From assembly GCF_030272615.1 (NCBI RefSeq), contig NC_081409.1, positions 618,187,255-618,251,254 on the forward strand: a stretch of 64,000 bases of DNA, given 5' to 3'. Positions 22,524 to 34,506 of the stretch are shown piece after piece (positions within the stretch are counted from its first letter, which is position 1; every line of letters begins with the position of its first letter). This DNA comes from Cryptomeria japonica. Taxonomy: Eukaryota; Streptophyta; Pinopsida; Cupressales; Cupressaceae. The translations under genes and the position numbers were made by a program. Below the pieces are notes generated by a model. It saw only the letters and a list, made by a program, of their open reading frames with translations. It did no database searches and was not told the DNA's origin.

Positions 22524-25010
22524 GATTAAATTAATTCCTTCTCCTTGTTTGAGTTGAAATTGAATTTGAATTAGAGTTAAATTATAGTTTTAGATCTAGG
22601 ACAAACAATGACAAATTGATATAAAAAAAGGATAACAGTATGTTCCATATATCATACAAAGCTATAAACTTAGATTTGTGAATGGAAAATAGATTTGAAC
22701 TTGTTACAAAAAGTTCAGGCAAAATTTTCAAGACTACGAGAGAAAATCGTCCTAGTCCTCTATATATCAAGGGCAACCAAACTTGATATTTTCCAATTCA
22801 AGATGAGGCAAAAAACCTACTATCAAAAGATTCTTTTTAAATTCCCAAGGCCAAGAATGACCAACCATCCTAGTCCTCTTCTTTTCGCACCTTCAAAAGC
22901 TGAGTCTAATTTTCATCATCTATTCCATTGGATTTGTTTCTCGTAGCTCCTAAGACAATTTCATGGACATATAAAGAACGAAATAGGTTTGTTGATGGTG
23001 GTTTGCCTTAGGTCAAACCCTAGTTTAGGAATTAACCCTGAAATAGAAATAAAATTTAAGAAGAATGATTTCCTTATGAGGAAAGACTAGATTTGATCTA
23101 AAAATGCTTGAAATTGAACTTGATACCTTAATGAAGCTTTCTTGAATCCTCATACAAAAGTTTAGGATGTCATGTAGAATATATTCATATAATATTGATC
23201 ATGGATTCTTGAAATTGAATACATGAACTTGACTTGACCTCTCCTTTAATGCTTAATGAATAATTTGTTGGATATTGATGAGAAGTTTGTTGGAACAATG
23301 TTTTGTCATTGATGTCAACATATTTCTTAGTGTGTTTCAGTGTTGCAGTTAGATTAAATGAGGTGGTTTGGTCAGTGTGTTGCAAATGAGTTATTGTGGT
23401 TTAAAGGGTTTTATGATAAGTATCTGTAGTTGATTCAGTAGACGTTTCAGAGGTCCGCATGATGATTTGACTGATTTATGAGGTCTGGTATTAAGGTTGG
23501 TTATTCAGTTGTTTGTGTTGATCAATGTTTTGGATTTTTCTTTGCATTGCTCTGAAATTACAATATCATGGTTTGCGAATTTGGAAAAGTGTGTGGGACA
23601 TTCATATGTGTCCTCAATTCAGATGGTTTATGATTTGGAGGTCCACAAGTGAATCCTTTAGTTTGATAGTCAATATAGTTGATGTTCTTAAGGTTCTATA
23701 TAATGATGATGACAATTCTAGTAAGTGGTGATGTTGCGGTTGTTGCTGTGATGATTCACATTACTTGTGGATATTTCTAGATTGTGTTCTATCTTTATTG
23801 ATGGTCCACATTGATTGTTGTGCATGTTATTAATCATTTTCTTGATCTGGTGGTGTCCTTCATGTTATGCAACATTCATGTCGATTGTAGTGTGTTGTGG
23901 GTGTTATAGGCTTAATTCTTGTAGGTGTTTCTTATTTGTGATGTTGAATTGGGTCCAAACTATACCCTAGTTGACATTGTTTTGGTCTACATGTTTTGTT
24001 GTAGCGTGTGAGGTTATATTTTCTAATTTGTGTTGAGGGTTGAGTCGACCTTGAAATATAGGTTGATGAATTGTATAAATATATATAATTATATGAGAGA
24101 TGTATCTATGTGTACAAATAATGAATTGATCCTTTAGTAGCAGAGGAGAAGTGTGATAGAACAGATTTTGTGTTATGTTCTTAACTAGAATTGTAACCAG
24201 GCATGAGAAGATGCTATTTCTTCAGTTCATATTTCTTTGGGTGTAATCCAAATGTTTCTGTAAGACAATGAGACTTCCTCAGGGTTGTAGCCCTTTTTGT
24301 TTTGTGATTTGAGCAGTGAGCTCTAGGCAGTGTGCTTGAATGCATGTGTATTCCCCAATGTAATATTTCACAGGGTATTATCTCATTGTGGGTAGGTTCC
24401 CATCGTGGATATTTTCTTAATTGAGTTTTCCACATCAAAAATCTTGGTGTTATGTGTGTTATTGATCTGGTGTTGATTTTTTCTTTAACTTTTAATTATC
24501 AGATCTTAATTTAAGTTTGAGTTGTGTAGAGTTTGTTAGAAAACTGATTCATCCCCCTCTCTCAGTTTGTTGCCTTGTTGCCAATGATTGCTTGTTCACA
24601 TAGACTTTAATTTGAAAAAGTGCAATTGAGATATTGATAGAGGTTTCTTCTTGTCCTAATCTCTAGTTACCAAATGAGGGGGGTATGCTTCCTTTTATAC
24701 CTAACCATGCATTAGGTGTTTGAAATGTTTTATCAGGCCAACATGGAGCCAGATTTATTGGCCACATGAAGTGACCATTTTGAGGTCCTAACTAGGAGGA
24801 TTAGGGTGTGCTGGTCTTGATCTAGGACCAAGGTACCCAAGACATCTTGGTCTTATCAATCAAGACCCAAAATTAGATAAAGGTTAGACAAGAAGTTGAA
24901 AATGCATATTTGAAGAGGGTGTGAGTAGCATCAAAATAGACATTGAGCATGGAAGACCAAAATGCCAAGGTGAAGATGAAATTGTGTAAGGATATAATTA
25001 TGATGCTAAA
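22524..25010 (-). mobile_element. Family-T LTR copy B, split by a nested LTR
   Basis: The two halves, 22524-23265 and about 24585-25010, match LTR copy A across its length (about 1.2 kb together). The minus-strand start is mutated from TGTAGCATC to TTTAGCATC at 25010. TATA region at 24691-24702. A polypurine tract follows on the right (25011-25028), so B was the 3' LTR of one unit while its other side abuts the internal region 20746-22523: a shared LTR between two tandem units. Confidence 0.65.
23266..24584 (+). mobile_element. Solo copia-type LTR nested in copy B
   Basis: It starts TGTTGGATATTG and has TTTTGTCATTGATGTCAACA about 40 bp in, as does the Copia-2 LTR. It also shares the downstream words GAGCAGTG-GCTCTAGGC and the tail ATCCCCCTCTCTCAGTTTG. 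No internal region or primer site is attached, so it is a solo LTR left by recombination. Flanks TAATT (23261-23265) and TGATT (24585-24589) could be a diverged 5-bp duplication; the right edge is uncertain by a few bases. Confidence 0.65.
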
Positions 25011-25275
25011 TTTAGCCCCCACTTTAGTACGAGTATGAGCCTATGTCCATACTTGTGATAAAGTACAAAGTTGCACTAAATGTTTTTCACAAAGATACCA
25101 AGGAGACAACATACACCAAGTCCCTAGGGACTTAGGTTCTTATCAATATACTATTGAGATAAAAGGAGAAACACATGAAAAGGTTGGAAAGAGCATTATT
25201 TAACTTGGCTTAGTAAGGCTTGTACTTACTATGAGTAATGCTAGATTGAAAAATTTGAGATAAAAAATACATTCC
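25011..25275 (-). mobile_element. Polypurine tract and 3' internal end of another family-T unit
   Basis: The minus strand has ACTAAAGTGGGGGCTAAA against LTR B, then sequence parallel to 20746-20990. It stops at about 25275, where the remnant LTR of the plus-strand element begins. Confidence 0.55.
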
Positions 25276-25441
25276 AAAAATAATTAATCTACTTAGTACT
25301 CAGTCCTTGTATCATTTAAAATTAGATCTAGTAGATTCATCCCTCTCTTCTGAATGTAAGGTTTCCCCAAGTCAACATTGACTAAGTGAATTCTCCTTTC
25401 CAAGTGGTGAATTTGCTAAGTCCTGAATTTTCCACTTTACA
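25276..25441 (+). repeat. 5' LTR remnant of the gag-only element
   Basis: AATTAATCTACTTAG through TTTTCCACTTTACA matches the 3' LTR tail 31503-31668. The adjacent TTTTGGTGAGCTTGAATCC (from 25442) sits where the primer-binding site should be; I could not match it to a specific tRNA. Confidence 0.65.
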
Positions 25442-25499
25442 TTTTGGTGAGCTTGAATCCTTACACCATTAATTATGATTTTTGATTTTATATCTGAGT

Positions 25500-26310
25500 G
25501 TATGTAAATTAAAATTAAAATTTTCATTTACAAGTTTGATTTGCTTGCAAAATTTCAAAATTTAGAGCTTAATTTCACTAAAATCCTAATTTTTAAATTC
25601 AAAATTGAACTTGTGATTTGCATAATTTGGTTTACTTATTTTGGATCTAAGCATTTAGTCAATTTCCAAATTCAAATTTTCATCTATAAGTCAAATTTCC
25701 CAATTTTTTTTTAAATTAAGTTAATTTCAAAAACCCTAATTTTTATTTTTTTTAATTGAGGTTGTGGGTTGTTTTAATTTTGAATTTCCCTCTTCAAATT
25801 TCAATTTCAAATTTAAATTTTAAAATTAAGTGGTTAATCAAACAAAACCTAAATTCTAAATTTAAATTAATCTCGTGCATATTCCAAATTCTTGTTCAAA
25901 TTCCAAATTCCAATCTTAGATCTATTTTCAAATTTAAATTTTTTATTAAGTGGTTCTTTCTACAAGACCCTAATTTTGAATTTAATTCTCTTGTGGACAA
26001 TTTCAAATTTATATTTAAAAAAAAATTAAGAGGTTAATTAACAAAACCCTAATTTAAAAAATAAAATTTTCTTTGGACAAATTGAAACCTTCTAGTGGGT
26101 AATTTTAAGTTTAAATTAAGAGGTTATTTTCAAAGCCCTAATTATAAATTTAATTTTCCTCGGAGGTTGAGTTGATTTTTTTTCAAAAGTTGAATAATTA
26201 CTTTTCTAAAATTTTGAATTATTCAAAATCCAATTTCCAACTTTCAAATTCTCATTTTAAAAAAAAATCTCATCAATTAAGTGGTTTTCAAATAATTTTC
26301 TTAGGCTTAA
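25500..26310. repeat. Degenerate tandem repeat in the leader of the gag-only element
   Basis: A loose unit of roughly 80-100 bp recurs at least five times: AATTAAG-GGTTAAT, then ACAAAACCCTAAT, then AAATTTAAATT. Copies start near 25720, 25825, 25945, 26025 and 26115. The unit resembles the AAACCCTAA word but is not a telomere repeat. Confidence 0.5.
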
Positions 26311-26325
26311 ATTTCAACATTCATC

Positions 26326-28040
26326 ATGGAAATTAATGAACTTGATCTAATTACTATTTCACATATGATTACATTGATTTTTATGTACATTCATTATAAT
26401 CATGTATTGGATAATGGCTTCTTTCACTTCATGTTACTTCTTTCAATTCATAGCACTTGGACATATTGTATTTTTTGGATTTCCAAGTTGATTCATTTTA
26501 ATAGATTATATCTCAAAGCTTTCATTTTTCATGTACGTTGTGTTACGGTGATTTTTTTGGGAAAATACATTTCATATGTAGATTGCCTAAAATCTTTTGT
26601 AGATCCTAATCCTAGAGATGACAATGAGAAACCTAATACTTGTACCTCCCCTAGGGTATCTAATGTGAATGAAGAAAGATATAATACTCCTATCAAAGAT
26701 CTCTCTAATGGAGAGCAATCATTGAAGAGAGACATGGCCCCATCTTCTTCTCATACACATAACCTTGTGCAAGGGCGACAAGGTCAAAATATTGGTGTTT
26801 CTATCTCCCTAGATCCTCCTTATTCTCCTAGAGCCTCTCTTAAACATCAAAACATGTGTAGAGAATATGATGTCATACAATTTATTCATGATCTCTCTCC
26901 CCATATAACATTAAGAAAAGTTGAGGCCTTAGATGATAAGGATATTCCTTCCCAATCTACCAAAGAGGATATGCATGATGAAAGAAAAGAAAATCCTCCT
27001 TTACAAGATATTACTTCTTCATCTACTAATCCTTTCATTCCTTGTAAACATCCTTACACTACAAACTTAAAAGAAATTTATTATAATGTTCCCCTATCTT
27101 CTCAATTAAAATATTCTTATAGGAATGGCTTTAACATAATAGAAAAATAAGGTTTTAGAGGACAAGGAACTCGAGTCCCTATAAACCCTCCTACACAAAT
27201 AACCATAGTGTTACAAGTGTGGTTGTTGTTGCACCAAAATATCTACATGTTAATCCCTGATACAACCACTAGACTTATAGAATCCATAGGAGGTGGTTAA
27301 GCCATGTCACAAACTGAGCGTTGCACTACACAACACAAGGAGACCAAGGGCGCACACCTTGCAACAATCCCCTCCCAGTGCAAGAGATGAGTTTGAACCT
27401 GTGACCAAGCTCTACTATCACTTGTTACAAGTGTGGTTGTCGTGGCACCAAAAGATCAACCTGTTAATGCCTGACCACTAGACATAGAATTCATAAGAGG
27501 TGGTTAAGACATGTCACAAACTAAGCGTTGTGCTTCACAACACAAGGAGACCAAGGGTGCACACCTTGCAACACACATATGGCCTAAGAAATGACAATAA
27601 ATCTCCTATAGATGAACTCTTTAGGATTCAAGACTTAAATAATTATCTTGCAAGACAACAAGCCATTAGTTCTCACAAAAGAGATTCTTCTTCAAAAACT
27701 CCTTTTTGTTTATTTCATAAAACTCACAATCACCACATCGGTGATTGTCTCAATTTTCAAAATTCAATAAAAGAACTTATCAATAGTGGTAAAGTTAAAA
27801 ATGTGGATGACAATCCTTCCTCCTCTAATAACAACTCTTGTCCTCAATATCAAAAGAGTAAACCCACATCTATTAATGATCAAGAAAAATTAGCAATTAG
27901 AATCTTTTGAAGATTGAAGTATGATAGGAAAATTGCTTTCCCCTTCATTAGATCTAATTACAATTATAAGCATAAGAAAGGTGATTTACATTGTCTTTTT
28001 CATAATTGTTATTCTCATTCTCTTTGAAAGTGTAAATCAT
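26326..28040 (+). pseudogene. Gag remnant with two gypsy-type zinc knuckles
   Basis: The frame 26326-27150 is open, but its first 80 codons are AT-driven; from about 26580 it is Ser/Asp/Lys-rich without a domain I know. After a 214-bp duplicated insert, the frame to 27910 contains CLFHKTHNHHIGDC (about 27710), the C-x2-H-x4-H-x4-C knuckle seen in gag of Tat/Athila-like gypsy elements, with the usual Gly before His replaced by Asn. A second knuckle, C1/H4/H9/C14 again, lies at 27992-28033 in another frame and has an internal stop. Gag would form the particle and bind element RNA; this copy cannot make a full-length product. Confidence 0.6.
27211..27580. repeat. 214-bp tandem duplication inside gag
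   Basis: TTACAAGTGTGGTTGT starts copies at 27211 and 27425. Both continue with CCACTAGAC, GAGGTGGTTAAG, CATGTCACAAACT and CACAAGGAGACCAAGGG. The first copy also contains GAGTTTGAACCTGTGACC, whose complement GGTTCAAACTC resembles a tRNA-type B box, so the unit may be a SINE-like insert that was then duplicated. Confidence 0.65.
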
Positions 28041-28099
28041 TTAAGGAATTTTTTCAAAAGTAATACGATTATGCTCGTATATGTCTTTCAACATATCTT

Positions 28100-29170
28100 T
28101 CTCTCTTTCTAGGTGAAAAGGTAGTGCCTTATCTTAATTGAGGGATCTTTGTCATTAGAGGTGGTGCTTATTCAATTTCAAATATCTTGGGTTGGCAACA
28201 TGATTTCTCCTCTTTCTCTCCTCTTCCTAAAGGTTTCACTATTTTTATTTGTGATTTAATTATTCATAAATTGATGTCATTTCTTACATGGAATGTGAGC
28301 ATATATTTGTTCCTTGGATAGGACCTATTCCTTGCTTGAAAAGGTGCATCTTTTATGAATAATATCTCTGTAGAGAACTTTTATGAACCATCTTCTTCCT
28401 TTTCCTTTCTCTTTAAAAATTACCTCTTCCTTTGTGTTGTTTTATTCATCACTTGATGCCCTTTCTTTCATAGAGTTATCCTTCCTGCGAGCACATGTTT
28501 GTTCCTTGGTTAGGACATATTCTTTGTTTGAAAAGGTTCATCTCTTATGAATAACCCCTCTTTAAAAGATGTGTAATTTTCCTCTTTGTCCTCTTGCTTG
28601 GGGTGCAAGGATGGTTTTTTCTACCTCTCTTTCTATCTAATGTATCACTATTTCCTTTAGGGGTTGCATTTTTCATGTGTTGATATCCTTTCTTTCAATG
28701 GTATGTCTTTTATGATTAATCCATTCTTAGGGAATGCGTGATATTTCTTTCTCTCTCTCTCTCTCTTTGAAGATTACCACTTCTTTTGAGACGCATTTTA
28801 CATAAATTAATGTATTTTATTGAATTGGATGTTAATTCATTTGAGTTTATTGTGCATTTCCTTATGCTTAATCTCTCCTTTGAATATTGTGTAATTCTTC
28901 TCATTATCCTTACACTTGGGCAACAATGACTGATTTACCCTCCTCTCTCTCTCCTCTAAGGATCTACTTTTCCTTTGTGGAGTGGTGTTTGTTCATGATT
29001 GGGTGTCATTCCTTGTGTGAAGTTATTGTTTTCTCAAGGATTCTCTCTTATACAAGGGTTGCAAGTCCTTGACTACAACCTCTTCCTCACTTGACAATGT
29101 GCATCTATCATAAAATTACCCCTCACATTGGGTCAAAAGGTCATACATTATCAAGAATCCCTTTCACCTA
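28100..29170. repeat. Diverged tandem repeats, 150-190 bp
   Basis: The block TTATTCATAAATTGATGTCATTTC, then GAGCATATATTTGTTCCTTGG, then TTGAAAAGGTGCATCTTTTATGAATAA (28256-28370) recurs at 28441-28555. Shorter relatives lie near 28675, 28800 and 28985. CT-rich runs separate the units. The tract takes the place where pol would be. Confidence 0.6.
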
Positions 29171-30498
29171 GCAATGGGAGGAAGGTATGAATTCTTTTTC
29201 TCCTTCTTTTATTTTGGTAGAAGATGTTATGTTTGTTCAATATAGCTCCTCTTGGGGGTAGATGTCTTTTAAGCAAAGACCACTTCTCTTCCAAGGATCT
29301 CCTTTACACTTGTTGCAAGATATCTTTTTCAACTATCTTATCCTTGCTTGAAGAGTATTCCCTCTCTAGCTTGGATCTATGATATTGTTTCATAAAGGAT
29401 ATCTCCTTGGTGTTGAAGGTAAGGTATCCTTATCTCTTAGCTTCTTTAAGATATCAACATGAAACTATGTTGACATCTTAAAGGGGGGGGGACCCACATC
29501 GCTCCCTTGTGCCATATTGTACTATGCTCTTTCATGTCTTAAATGAGATGTTCATTTTTGAAACCAGAGTAAAAAATCTTAGAGTGAGATGCTTCACACT
29601 CGAAACCAGACACAACATTTGATATATGTCTTAGGTGGGGTTACACATAACCAAAAATATTAGTCTTAAATGGGACGGCCACGAAACCAGGCATGTATCT
29701 TAGCCACTTGGAATTTATGCATTTGCACACACACAATCGCCCCTTGGCATTTTCATTTGCATTAGATGTATTAAACAGGTTCAAGCACACTAAAAAATAG
29801 AGAAAATACTCTTACATAGGTGTTGTACACTTGAAACCAAACATCACATGCACACACACATGAGGATGGGTGGAACTAGCTAAAAACAACTAGACTATTC
29901 TTACTCTCCTCCCCATATATATCACCTACATAAAAAAAATCTAGGGGCAAGTTCTCCATGTCCTTTTCTCCCCGTAGATCACCAAGATAAAAATATTTAG
30001 GGGTGAGTAGTCCATGCCCTCTCTCATCATTCTTATTGTGGATCACCTAGATAAACACATCTAGAGTGTATTCATGCTCTCTCTTCTTCCCCTCATGAAC
30101 TCATAGTTTTTCTAATGATAGTTCATGGGTGATGCTTTCTTTTCTCTTTTATATCATCATTTGTGTTCATGAGATGGTATTTTCAAGAATGATATTGGTT
30201 GTTGAGATATTTTGATATCGAGGTCTCTTTGACTAGTTGACTTGAGTTTTTATTTTGGGTCTTTAGCTTTTGGGTTTTGTGTGCCTTTGTGTCTTTTCCT
30301 TTATTTGTCTTTTTGTCTTTTTATTTTTGTCTTGTTTTGTATGCCCTTGCATATGTTTGAGTGAGTTAAGATCCTAAGATTGGAGGCTTAGTTACTAGAA
30401 ATTAGTGATATCTTATACTCCTTGTGATTTTTCTCTGCATTCCTTATCTCTCTTCTTTTACTTTACCATGAGTATTTTCATAAGCTCATACTCCTTCT
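29171..30498 (+). other. Non-coding 3' internal region of the gag-only element
   Basis: No open frame of note. The words GAAACCAGA or GAAACCAGG recur (29560, 29600, 29680), and ATCACCTA-ATAAA-ATCTAGGG recurs (29920, 29980, 30045), so more degenerate repeats are present. A T-rich stretch at 30250-30350 precedes the polypurine tract. Confidence 0.5.
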
Positions 30499-30513
30499 AA
30501 AGTGGGGGATAAA
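30499..30513 (+). promoter_or_regulatory. Polypurine tract of the gag-only element
   Basis: AAAGTGGGGGATAAA sits immediately before the LTR start TGTAGCATCC. It is the same tract as at 20729-20745 on the other strand. Confidence 0.8.
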
Positions 30514-31668
30514 TGTAGCATCCTAAAATTTCACCCCTTGCGATTTCGACATCATTTTGGGCCCTTACCTTATCGGTCTCATCCCCATGCTTGATTGGGA
30601 CCTGTTTATGCCTCCCCTATGCAACCAAACTTTATTTTTATCTCTTGCATCTTGCATAGCTCTAGATACTAGACCAAATTAGGGTAGGACCAAGGCTCCA
30701 TGCCCTGGTCCTCCCTAATGAGTCCCTATTTTGGCCCCTAGGCCCTATCTCAAATTTGAGCAAGAAATAAATCCCCCGTGTTGGCCTATGTCAAAAAATT
30801 AAATGTTTGATGACAGGAAGGTATATAAGGAGGTCTTCCCCTCTCATTTGTATATACATTGATGAAGGAAGAATCAGACCTCAATCATTCAAGCATCAAG
30901 TATTCTATCATTTATCATCACGCATTCTTCAAAACTATACATTCTTCATCCATCCATTGGATCATTATTACATCACTCATTTGCAAGCATTTGTGTGTGT
31001 TAGGGTTTTTTCATGCTTATGCCATTTCATAAAACATATGTGATTACATCTAAGAAGAAAAGCATCATCATCATCTATTGCAGATCTGAAGGTATACCTT
31101 TCCATCATTTATTTCAAGCATTTGCAGTATTTTATTCAAGGTTGATTCCAAACTAGGGTTTGACTTAGGAAAACCCCTCTTCCCAACCCCTTTCTTCTTT
31201 TTTGTGTGTGCAGGAAGCAGGTGTGCACTTGTACTTTTGGAATTAAGCTTTATTTGTAGAGACGAAAAAATCCTTTTCAACATGTGGAAAGTTTAGAGGA
31301 ACAAGTTGGGGGCGACGTGGTCCAAACACACGATCCCTGCGAATTTTGGTAGATTTCTGAGAGTATCTCAGAATCATCTCATACTTCTCAAATCCAGGTG
31401 CACGACTAACTCTTGAATTTGTAGCTCACTATTTTTGCCTATTTTGTCTTCAATTTCAGCACTTTACCTATTCAACTTTCCAAAGAGGGTCAACCACATC
31501 CCAAACATAATTAATCTACTTATTACTTTGTTCTTGCATCATTTAGGATTGGATCTAGTAGATTCATCTCCCTCTTTTGAATGTAAAGTTTCCCAAAGTG
31601 AAAATTAGCTTATTTAATTCTCCTTTCCAAGTGGTGAGTTTGCGAAGTCCCAAATTTTCCAATTTATA
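30514..31668 (+). repeat. 3' LTR of the gag-only element
   Basis: It starts TGTAGCATCCTAAAATTTC and is about 1155 bp long. A promoter core is visible (TATATAA at 30822-30828, followed by AGGAGGTCTTCCCC, matching the equivalent part of LTR copies A-C). Its last 165 bp match the 5' remnant at 25276-25441. Confidence 0.7.
30822..30828 (+). promoter_or_regulatory. LTR TATA box
   Basis: GTATATAAGG within the LTR, in the position equivalent to GGTATAAAAGG on the minus strand of LTR copies A, B and C. It would mark the U3/R part of the LTR. Confidence 0.6.
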
Positions 31669-33189
31669 GATACAAGATCATTAGAGACAACCTTTTCATT
31701 GAGAATTCTATCAATGACAATTTTAGTAGACAAATTTTCTAGATCTTCAATAACTAGTAAAAGTCAGAATTTTATTGAAATGGATTTCTTATATTCTACT
31801 ATTTTTTCTTTGGATGCATCTATATCTTGTGACCTTTCCATAAGAACATCTAGCCTTTTCTTGGTCTTGAGTTTTGTTATGCATATTTGAGTAAGTGTGG
31901 CTTTGTCTTTCTCGGAAAGAGTGTTTCCAACAATCTCTAGAGCATGTGTCTCGGATTTTCTTGTCATCTTCTATAGCTTTGCTTTTTATTTCATTTAGAA
32001 TTTTCTAGAGATCTTGGGGAATATCTTTCTTAAAATCTTCTAGAACAACATTTAACAAAACAATACTAAATGAAAACATTTACAATTGTTTCCTTGTCTT
32101 CATTATCAGCTTCAATATACTTGTCACCTCCTTGTTTTAAATAACCTTCAAAAGCTATCATATTTTACACAAACTCTAATTAAAGGGGTTCCATAAATAT
32201 TTGCTTACCTTTTCCTTTCCGAGTCTAAATCTGAAATCCTTTTGTATTAGTTTCTTCTTCTGATGCATCTTGTGTAGACTCAACTTCAATAACTTTCTTG
32301 TCTCCCCTTCTGGTCTTCTTGGAAGAGGATGGAGATGGATTTTCCCTCTTCCTCTTGATAGGATTTTCAACTTTTTTACTTGAAGACCCTTTTGCTTTCA
32401 TCGAAGCACGGGAAGAGGTATCAATCTTGCCAAAACTCTTGAATTACTCATTTTCCTTAGAAGTAAGGCTGGATTGCTTCAAAGATTTGTTAATATCATT
32501 CTAAATAGTTTTCTTCCTTGCCTTCTTAGTTTACTTTATTTGAATTTTCATGGATTTTTCTTTTGTTGTCCCAAACCTTTCTTTAGATTCATCAATAAGA
32601 CTTTCGAAGAAGAATTTTGTAAGTCCTTCCAATCTTTCTTCAAAAATTTCATATCCCAAAGCTAGAATCCATTGAGTTCTTAGAGTTACAACGCCCATAG
32701 CATATTTTTCTATTGAAATCATGAATGTGATATCGCCTTTGTACTTTTGCATGAAGGATCTAGCGATTCTCTACTTGTTGTACATTTTGAGTTGGAATAA
32801 TACAAATTACCCAATGAGCACCTCTTCTTTCTTAGTGAAAGTTGATGAGATACTAGAGTGCCTTCTATCCACACTACTTTTCTAGCTTTCTAGGGTCGAA
32901 TTTATCCAACTTCACATGAATATATGTCCTAATATCTTCTAACGAAAGAACTCCAAAATGAACACTTGAAAATGCACCCCAGATCATTTTCAAGAGAATT
33001 GGTTGGATATATCTTGAATGGAGGTTTTTCCTGGGTGCTGATATCGACAACAATAGGGGTAGCCATGCATAAAAATGTTGAAAATAAGATTGTAGAAATA
33101 TAACTCTTGTTGCTTCATTGGGAATCCCTAACCCTTGCTCTGCTTTCTTGGCTCTATATATCTTTATTGCTTTCAAGTGAGAAAAGAAG
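31669..33189 (-). pseudogene. Unrecognised coding remnant, probably from a retroelement
   Basis: Minus-strand frames 32874-33176, 32531-32752, 32176-32370 and 31764-31967 follow each other and look like parts of one protein: an N-terminal part with LPLLLSISAPRKNLHSRYIQ, a middle with ESKERFGTTKEK and a basic Lys/Arg/Pro-rich stretch (RGRGKIHLHPLPRRPEGETR). No pol motif. The layout (folded head, then basic and charged tail) recalls the extra ORF at 45330-50172, but I could not align them. The plus-strand edge touches the LTR end at 31668. Confidence 0.4.
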
Positions 33190-34500
33190 ACTTATCAAGT
33201 TTTCTTTTATACCTAATCAACCCACTTGCATGCATTAAATATTATTAGAATAAGATCATCTTTTTTTGATTTTATATTCTATCTGAGTTCATAGAGGCTT
33301 TTTGAACCTCCTCACTTTACCAAAATTGCATTTTGTTCTAGAGTCCTCACCATAATACTCATATCTACTTGATGTTACTAAAGACCTATGCTTTTTGTCA
33401 AGGGATTTATTTTTTCTAATTTAACTCCCTTAGGCCAAAGCCTCTAATACTTAGTTATCAGACCCAATATCTACACCAGAGCTAGGTGTATCCCCAACTT
33501 CGTTTTTCCTCCAAATTTTCTTCATTTCTACCTACACGTCTTCTTTGTTGATTTTATTGATTTTTGTACTTAGACTCACATCTACTCTACAATGCCTTGC
33601 AATGTGACTAGATTTGTTGCCGTTGTAGCATCTGTCATTCCTTTGTCTTCATCTTGACCTGCACTAGTTAGCCTTATGTATAGACATATTGCAAAAAAAA
33701 CACTGACCTACAAACTATTTATATCTATTTTGATCTACATATACAACATGATTTTTGCATTAACTAGATTTATGACCATAATTGTTACTATTATAACATC
33801 TACCAGAGAAAGACCTAACATCTTGAGTTATTTTATTCCTACATTCAGATGCTTTATGACCTAATTTATTGCATTTAAAAAAACTTTTATTTAGATAAAT
33901 ATTTTGTTTACTTACCCGTTCCTTAATCAATGACTTGCCTTTTTCATCTTTATTTGACTTGTCGGACTCAACTTCTTTTACCGGAGATGATCCTTCTTGA
34001 TTTTCATATTTGTTTTGCGAGCTTTCTCTTTTCTTGAATCCTAGAAAAATTTTGATTTCCAGAGATCTTTTCATAGATAACATCTAATCTAGCTTACCTA
34101 AACTTACCTTAAGTTTGTCTTCTTGTTTCCTCAACTTTTCTAGATCCATTTTCAAGGTTGTCACTTCTTATTTTAGCTTCTTACATTCCTCTGATTTACA
34201 TTTCACCATTTTTCTTAAGTATTCCTTGTTTTTCTCATCATCTTCACTTTTCTTTTTTAAATCTACAATACCATTGTTTGCTTTCATGAGCTATTCACTA
34301 ACCTCCTTATGCCTTAACTTGAATTTATAGATTTGTTCTCTTAGTTTTTTAATGCATTAATTTGCTAGCAAGACATTTTCTTTCAAATCTTTATTTTCAT
34401 TTTTTAATGTCTGAAGATCCTCAAGAGCATTTCTAAATTCTTCACTAATATCCACAGGTTCAACTTTCTAGATCTTCATTGAGTGGTTAAAATCTTGTAA
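33190..34500 (-). pseudogene. Copia-3 gag C-terminal part: coiled coil and zinc knuckles
   Basis: Reading leftwards from the primer site: a coiled-coil stretch (about 34110-34450, with NALEDLQTLKNENKDLKENV), a Lys/Ser/Glu-rich linker, then zinc knuckles. The first reads FFKCNKLGHKASEC (33849-33890; its first Cys is replaced by Phe), the next CYNSNNYGHKSS, and another near 33590-33650. Such gag proteins package copia RNA. The N-terminal gag domain that usually precedes the coiled coil is missing between the primer site and 34450, and no protease, integrase or reverse transcriptase follows, so the element is both internally deleted and truncated. Confidence 0.6.
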
Positions 34501-34506
34501 ATGACC

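Larger units (their letters stand above)
25276..31668 (+). mobile_element. Gag-only gypsy-like element (family-T type), plus strand
   Basis: Layout: 5' LTR remnant 25276-25441, repeat-rich leader 25500-26310, gag 26326-28040, non-coding repeat tract 28100-30498, polypurine tract 30499-30513 and 3' LTR 30514-31668. The LTR tails 25276-25441 and 31503-31668 align nearly base by base. No protease, reverse transcriptase or integrase motif was found between gag and the polypurine tract, which fits the class called TR-GAG (LTR elements keeping only gag). The 5' part of the first LTR is lost at the junction with the minus-strand unit. Confidence 0.65.

Noticed and set aside
25720-26150. Interstitial telomere array
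   Set aside because: AAACCCTAA words are spaced 80-100 bp apart within a longer unit and are not head-to-tail heptamers.
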